Below are positions 58,459 to 64,000 of a DNA stretch of 64,000 nt, in pieces (position 1 is the first letter of the stretch; every line of letters starts with the position of its first letter). The notes under the pieces were generated by a model. The model saw only the letters and a list, made by a program, of their open reading frames with translations. It did no database searches and was not told where the DNA came from. The position numbers were made by a program, and so were the translations under genes. Origin of the DNA: Symbiodinium natans (taxonomy: Eukaryota; Sar; Dinophyceae; Suessiales; Symbiodiniaceae); contig CAJNDS010002292.1 in NCBI GenBank assembly GCA_905221605.1, positions 186,001-250,000 on the forward strand. Reading direction: 5' to 3'.

Positions 58459-59637
58459 CTCTACAAGGCTCGTTTCGATCGAAAGTCGAAAATATGCATC
58501 CGCGCTGCTTGGTCAAATGAATCTGCGCGCATAAGGGTGCTGCAACATAGCAAGCGATCAGCGACATTGGGCCATGTTTTGTGCTCGGCAACCCACAACC
58601 AGGAATGAAGTCAGGGAGGAAAACCAGGATGCCAAAACTAGTAGAACCTTACGTGAAAGCTATAACCCCTCATAAATTCTGGGAAGAACCTAGAGGTCGT
58701 GCTGGATTCATTATTGTTTCATTGTTTTGCTACTTCTATCTGTCAGGTAGTTTATTGACGTTGCGTGCGGGTTTTGTAAGTGAAAGCAAAGAATCAAGAA
58801 AACGAGAGAAAAGCATGAGTACTGTACAGGTATGTGCACGCCATGACTGATCGTGGTGTGCACACGTGCAGCACGCAGAAGGGCAAATGGCGCGTCATGA
58901 ATTTGTCAGCACAGGTGCTACGCTGCGATATTTGGAAGAGCGCTTCACGTATTCACAGGTGTGTGAACAGCTGTGAACATGAACCAAAGAAGTGAGACAA
59001 TCAATCACGTATACCATCAACTGCCGTTCCCCGGATGTCCCTGACCAAGCCATAGTAGAACATGCCTTGGGTTTGCCTTGGCATATGTGCACCCGGAGCG
59101 TTGCTTGCGAGGTTTGCAGTCAGCCGGGATGATCTCGCAGGTGTGGCCGGGTGCAGATTTAGAACCGCCTAGGCCAGCTGTTCTGTCGTTTTGCGTTGGA
59201 TTCCGGAGGCCTGGACCAGCATTGTGCAGCAGTTCACAGCCGTCTTGCAGAGTTTCGAGCTGCCGGCGAAGGACTTGCCTCCAAGTCAAAGCACTTACTT
59301 GTTGGAAGGCCGTTGGAACATGAAACCAAGTAGGAACCTGAAAAGTTGAACAACAGCCAATACCGTTCCCATGTATTCTCTAGTTTCCAAGAGCTCGTGG
59401 CGACAGGAGGATGTTGGGCAATTGTAAAGTTATATTGTGACCCGCAACAGTAGTGACAGTGACAACTCGTAGCATTGGTACGTGGGTTCATGTTTCTGGT
59501 ATTGGTGGTGGTTCTGGTGGCGGGTGTCGTCCGTGGCAGAAGTACGTGGTAGCTAGGCTAGTAGAAGCACTCGCCGATGCCGTAGTCATAGCATTCGTGG
59601 TCGCAGCAGTAGAAACATGGCAATAGTGGCGGAGGAG

Positions 59638-59723
59638 AACAGCAGCAGGAGGAGGAGGAGGAGGAGGAGGAGGAGGAGGAGGAGGAGGAGGAGGAGGAGA
59701 GGAGGGGAGGAGCAGCAGCGCCG

Positions 59724-59757
<34 letters not shown>

Positions 59758-60960
59758 GTCGCCGTCGTGGTGGCGTGGTGGCGTGGTGGCGTGGTGGCGT
59801 GGTGGCGTGGTGGCGTGGTGGCGTGTTGTGGGTGGCGTGGTGTGCGTGGTGTGCGTGGTGGGTGCGTGGTGGGCGTGTAAGGTGGAGTGGTGGCGTGGTG
59901 GCGTTGGTGGCGTGGGGTGTGGGCGTGGTGGCGTTGTTTGGGTGGTGGCGTGGGTGGTCGTGGTGTCGTTGGTGGTGCGTGGTGGCGTGGTGCGTCGGTG
60001 GCCGTCGGCTGGGCGTGGTGGCGTGGTGGCGGGGTGGCGTGGTGGCGTGTGTGGCGTGGTGGCGGCGTGGGGTCGGCGTGTTGGCGTTGGTGGCGTGGAT
60101 GGCCGTGGTGGCGTTGGTGGGTTGGGTGGTGGTGTGCTGGTGTGGTGGTGTGGTGTGTGGTTGGTGGTGGTTTGTGTGGGTGGTGGGTGGGGTGTGGTGG
60201 TGTGGTGGTGTGGGGGTGTGGGTGGTGTGGTGTGTGGTGGGTGTCGTGGTGTCGTGGTGGTCTGCTGGGTCGTGGTGTCGGGTGTCCGTCGTGGTGTCGT
60301 CGTCGGTGTCGTCGTGGGTGTCGTCGTGGTGTCGTGGTGTCGTCGTGGTGTCGTCGTGGTGTCGTGGTGTCGTCGTGGTGTCGTGGTGTCGTGGTGTCGT
60401 CGCGTCGTCGTGTCGTCGCGGTGTCGTCGCGGTGTCGTCGCGGTGTCGTCGTGGTGTCGTCGTGGTGTCGTCGTGGTGTCGTCGTGGTGTCGTCGTGGTG
60501 TCGTCGTGGTGTCGTCGTGGTGTCGTCGTGGTGTCGTCGTGGTGTCGTCGTGGTGTCGTCGTCGTCGGTGTCGTCGTGGTGTCGTCGTGGTGTCGTCGTG
60601 GTGTCGTGGTGTCGTCGTGGTGTCGTGGTGGTGGTGGTGGTGGTGGTGGTGGTGGTGGTGGTGGTGCTCGTCAGCGACATCGACATCGTCATCGTCGTCC
60701 TTGTCGTCGCTGCTGTAGTAGTCGTCGTCTTCGCCGTCGTCGTAGTAGCAGTAGCAGTCGCAGTAGCATTAGGTGCAGGAGGGGCTAGAGCAGCAGCAGG
60801 AGCAGGAGCAGGAGCAGGGGCAGGGGCAGAGCAGCAGCAGGAGCAGAAGGAGAAGGAGAAGGAGAAGGAGGAGGAAAAGGAGGAGGAAAAGGAGGAGGAA
60901 ACGGAGGAGGAAACGGAGGAGGAAAAGGAGGATGAGAGGAGGAGGAGGCCGTACAGTAAT
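59638..60960. repeat. 1.3-kb triplet-repeat island
   Basis: (AGG)n, (GTC)n, (GTGGTGGCG)n-like, GTG-rich, (GTGTCGTCG)n, (GTG)n, GTC/GTA and then AGC/AGG/GAA blocks. It resembles the island at 27704-28266 in unit families and abrupt switching. Frames of more than 300 codons on both strands (Trp/Gly/Val- and His/Thr/Pro-rich) are artefacts. Confidence 0.95.
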
Positions 60961-61154
60961 TAGTTGCAGTGTCAACGTAAGGGTAGCCGGAGCCCGGACA
61001 TGGCAACACCAGCACAACAAATGAGGGAGATAAGAGAACCCAACCAAGATCATCGACATGTACTGCAAACATGTAAATCGTAGCAATAATCGCTCATCCG
61101 TATCATGGTGCCACGGGACATCACGGGACATGGTGAAGCCATAGCCAGATCACC

Positions 61155-61418
61155 TTACAGCACCACCTTGGCTGATAAGTGACGAGCTGCCGCAACCCAT
61201 GTCCTGACCTCTGTGCTTGGGAGGACCCTTCGCACCAGCTTCTGCTGCTGCACCGGAAGCTGTTGAAGCAGAGCCTTAGGCAGGGCTTTCAGGATGACAT
61301 GCCAGTCCCAATGTAACACTGTGCGCATATAGGTCGTGCGGGCCATGCAATGCGACGCTACTTTGCAGATTCGAAAGAACTCCGAGCCAACAGTCCTAAC
61401 CAGTTGCTTCTGCTCCAC
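61155..61418 (-). other. minus-strand open frame, unassigned
   Basis: 87 codons with balanced composition, including YMRTVLHWDWHVILKALPKA and VQQQKLVRRVLPSTEV. No motif recognised. Given that all identified genes are on the + strand, I rate it as a possible but unproven exon. Confidence 0.25.
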
Positions 61419-61502
61419 AAGCCATTAAGGCTTTCATGGAGGCGACTGCAAATCAACACTTTCAAACCATCTCCTCCCCCAGTTGAGGTAGTTGCCGAGT
61501 GA

Positions 61503-62180
61503 ATGGATGTTTATGCTGGCTTTGCAGCTGCCCGTTGTCGATGCAACCATGGCTCACCTGAATCCAGGCAGCTCTGCCCAGTTCCTTCAGGCCACTTCGT
61601 TTGCCTCCTTTGCCTTGCAAGGGTTCCATGTGACTTCTTCCGCTCGAAAGCTGAGGCAGGTAAGGTCAGAGGGCACGACGGATTTGTTCCAAAAGGCCTG
61701 TATACAGGGGTGCTGCCATGGCGATTCTTGTCTAGGCCCAATCCCATCTCGAAGGTGTGGCTGAGGTTTGGCAGAGGCTTGTGTTAGCTTGTTTCAAATC
61801 AAAGTAGCGGTCTCTGCTTCCACTTTGCAGGCTTGTGTGACAGACCTGTGCAAGTTTACGCTTGATGCGTTTTGATCTTACCATCTCCTGGCATGGGCCA
61901 CATCATCACGAGTCCACGAATCGCCACGGGCAGTCATGTTCGTCGCCTCGGTGCCATGATGATCGCAGATTTCTATCTCAACGTGTTCAGCACAGGATCC
62001 TCAATGGAATCCAGGTTCATGGAAGCTATCATCCTTACTTTTTGCCAGGTTGTGTTTCCGCTCTACTGCAAAAGCTGCCGTCCATCTCTTCAACGGCGTC
62101 ACTGGGTCGATCTTCATGAGATTTTCTTGGAAGTCACAACAGTGAGGGTTTTACTGTGCCACGAGGGGCCTTCACAATAA
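61503..62180 (+). other. unassigned coding-like segments
   Basis: About 61530-61660 reads RCNHGSPESRQLCPVPSGHF then VCLLCLARVPCDFFRSK, with spaced Cys/His (C-x-C, H-x2-C-x2-C) suggestive of a zinc site; a GTAAGG donor follows at about 61660. About 61930-62070 reads RRLGAMMIADFYLNVFSTGS. Family unknown. Confidence 0.3.
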
Positions 62181-62791
62181 GGATCCTACTAAATTCGCAG
62201 AATCTGGGCCTTGCCATTCAGAACTAACATGCATGTTTGCAGCGAACGCAGAGATGCGCATCGAAGGCTTGTGGCGTGGGATCGGGTCCAGCTCCATGAC
62301 GGCGGAGAGCCGCTAAGCTGTGCTCAGCCACATTCACCGGCTTCCTCGAAGACTTGATAGGACTTCCACCCGCAACGCGTTGACGGTTCCATATATCGAA
62401 TCGCACGTGGGTCTTCTACAAACTGTAAGCTCTTTCGCCGCTACCTACCGCCCCCTTGAAACATCGCCGTCGTGTCTCGGAGGCTGCTGATGGTGCTGCA
62501 GCACCCGGAAGGCCTGATCCACGCACCGGCTTCCTGTGATCAGAATGAAACATAGCAACCATGCACCAAATGAAAGTTGATGAATGTTTAGGCTTCTATA
62601 GTACCTTGAGTTAGACGGACAGAGCCTCTAAAACCAAGGATAGGCGAAACCTCCCTAGTTTTGTCTTTCGGGGTTTGCATGTTTGGCAAATGCCCCTCAG
62701 GGCCCAAGCATGAGGGTAAATCGAGTGTCTGCGTTTGCAATTAACCATACCAGCTGCATTCTTCTGGAAAACTCTCACAGCACTGCAGTTT

Positions 62792-63132
62792 TCATAGTGC
62801 TATGTGGGGGTTTACGATACTACGGTGGATGGACGAAATCTTGCACCACCTGTACATGCATACTTCAAACGATTGGGGCATCAAGCCCGGCACCCCCAGC
62901 TTAACATTGGCGGCTAGAACTACTTGAGCGGTGCAAGATTTCGGCCATTGGAGCAAATCCGGCTGCTAGCTTTTCACAGCCAATGTTAAAAAGGGGGCAC
63001 GGGGAATGAAAAGTGGTGCAAGATTTTGTCCATCCACAGTAGGGACACCTTATTTGGGTCCTTCTTGTAAGGGGATCCTGCCATTTGGGGGTTTATATCT
63101 TATCATCATAAACCCCCATGTCACGTAGTGTA
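62792..63132. mobile_element. imperfect fold-back (inverted-repeat) element, MITE-like
   Basis: Three paired blocks. atgtgggggttta (about 62801) pairs with taaacccccat (63108-63119). tggatggacgaaatcttgca (62825-62844) with flanks pairs with its near-reverse-complement at 63013-63042. cacccccagcttaacattgg (62891-62910) pairs with 62980-63000. A degenerate internal copy of the gcaagattt block lies at about 62935. The spacing on the two arms differs, so it is an aged palindrome. No transposase inside. Confidence 0.7.
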
Positions 63133-64000
63133 AGGAAGCGCCGAAGGAGGCGCTCCATCTTGCGCGTAGATAAGATCAGCCCTGAAACCTTCAGCAGGCC
63201 TCCTGTTGGAAGACGGCATCCATTCCGGCTGGGAGACGCTGGTTGGTCGTTACAGCCTGGGCGTTAGGGGGAGTGAGAAAATGGTCTTCCCTCATAGGCC
63301 TGGGATAGTCGCTTTGGGCGTTTAGCACAAGAGCCGGGCATTCTTTCAAGCTCCTGGATGCCCCAAGATTGCAAAGATTGACGCAGTGTTTCCAAGCAGT
63401 GCTTCCTGTTGGAAGCTTGCCGCGTCCTTATTGAGCCCGTGTTGCGATGCTGAGGAAGGAAAACAGAAAGGGTATAGGATATGTAGGGTAAGGAGCAACC
63501 AGACTTCATGCCTTTCATCATCTCACATCGCCACAACATAGCCTGTTCCGCACTCCCCGGGATCCCTGCCATTGCCAACACCCCGATACTCCGAGGATTG
63601 ACGTGCGTCGGCCCATCCCCACCGAGCTTCAGGATGTCAACGCCCAGCTGCCAAGCCAGGCCCCATTGCAGGGTACGTACCCCTGCTGTTGGGGTTGTGA
63701 TATGCTGGTTAGGTCTGCTGGTGATATGCTCATGAACCTGCGATCGTCATGCGCGTGCTGCATGGGTAAGAAGGGCCACGTGTGACAACATTTGTGGGTC
63801 TGATGTTTGGGTTGTCATATTGCCGAAGCTGGTGCGCTGCGTACATCCCGCCACAGCATGAAACAGTTGAACACCAGAATTAATTCTCAGCTTGCACCCC
63901 AGCACTGACAGGTGAAAGGCACACTTGAAAATGCAGCGTGTTCTCGGGGTTTGTTGACCTCAAAGACGGTTTTCCTTAGATCAGATGATCGCATCATTGC
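63133..64000. other. nothing recognisable
   Basis: No supported gene or repeat. Short open frames on both strands lack protein-like composition. Confidence 0.5.

Noticed and set aside
59586-60788. Open frames of 311-368 codons on both strands
   Set aside because: They are translations of triplet repeats, open on both strands and in several frames at once.

Overview
The window reads as nuclear DNA of a dinoflagellate, most likely a Symbiodiniaceae-type alga. The evidence is intrinsic. Protein families can only be read by joining very short exons (many 21-80 nt) across introns whose donors are GC about as often as GT, and occasionally GA, with 'AG|G' at most acceptors. Intergenic and intronic DNA carries much simple-sequence repeat. 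One plastid-type protein has a signal-peptide-like leader followed by an F-V-G-P motif, as in peridinin-plastid presequences. Every gene I can identify lies on the + strand, as expected for unidirectional dinoflagellate gene arrays. I see no bacterial operons, rRNA, tRNA, CRISPR array or classical promoter.

Layout. 1,067-15,933: a glutamine-hydrolysing asparagine synthetase of the bacterial AsnB type in about 29 exons; its N-terminal exons lie at or before the left edge, and the stop codon is at 15,931. Its seventh visible intron (2,834-11,972, 9.1 kb) contains, on the same strand, the catalytic domain of a cyclic-nucleotide phosphodiesterase (about 4,430-7,000) plus unassigned coding-like segments. 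16-20.2 kb: coding-like segments I could not assign, then a G-rich tract. 20,347-about 28,683: an A1-family aspartyl protease resembling plasmepsin V/ASP5, in 20 or so exons. A complete intronless GNAT acetyltransferase with a plastid-type leader (22,386-23,549) sits inside its intron 22,286-23,972. A 0.56-kb triplet-repeat island sits in its last intron.

28.7-33.2 kb is mostly non-coding or unassigned, with a (TATG)n array. 33.2-38.0 kb holds exons of a probable helical-repeat organellar RNA-binding protein (FASTK/OPR/heptatricopeptide-like). 38-47.6 kb is sparse: the first exon of a probable secreted protein at 44,101, minisatellites, and C/G homopolymer tracts. 47.7-48.7 kb: a CCCH zinc-finger protein. 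49-53.7 kb: purine tracts, microsatellites and unassigned exons. 54,053-55,123: an intronless RING-H2 protein with an extra zinc site. 55.2-64 kb: unassigned exons, long CA/CGCA arrays, a 0.1-kb tandem duplication, a 1.3-kb triplet-repeat island and an imperfect fold-back element.

The main result is architectural. Two heavily split housekeeping-type genes host other genes inside their introns in the same orientation: one host carries another split gene, the other carries an intronless (probably retroposed) gene. Exon boundaries were called by eye from reading frame and conserved family motifs. They are usually good to the base where the motif is unbroken and are flagged where not.
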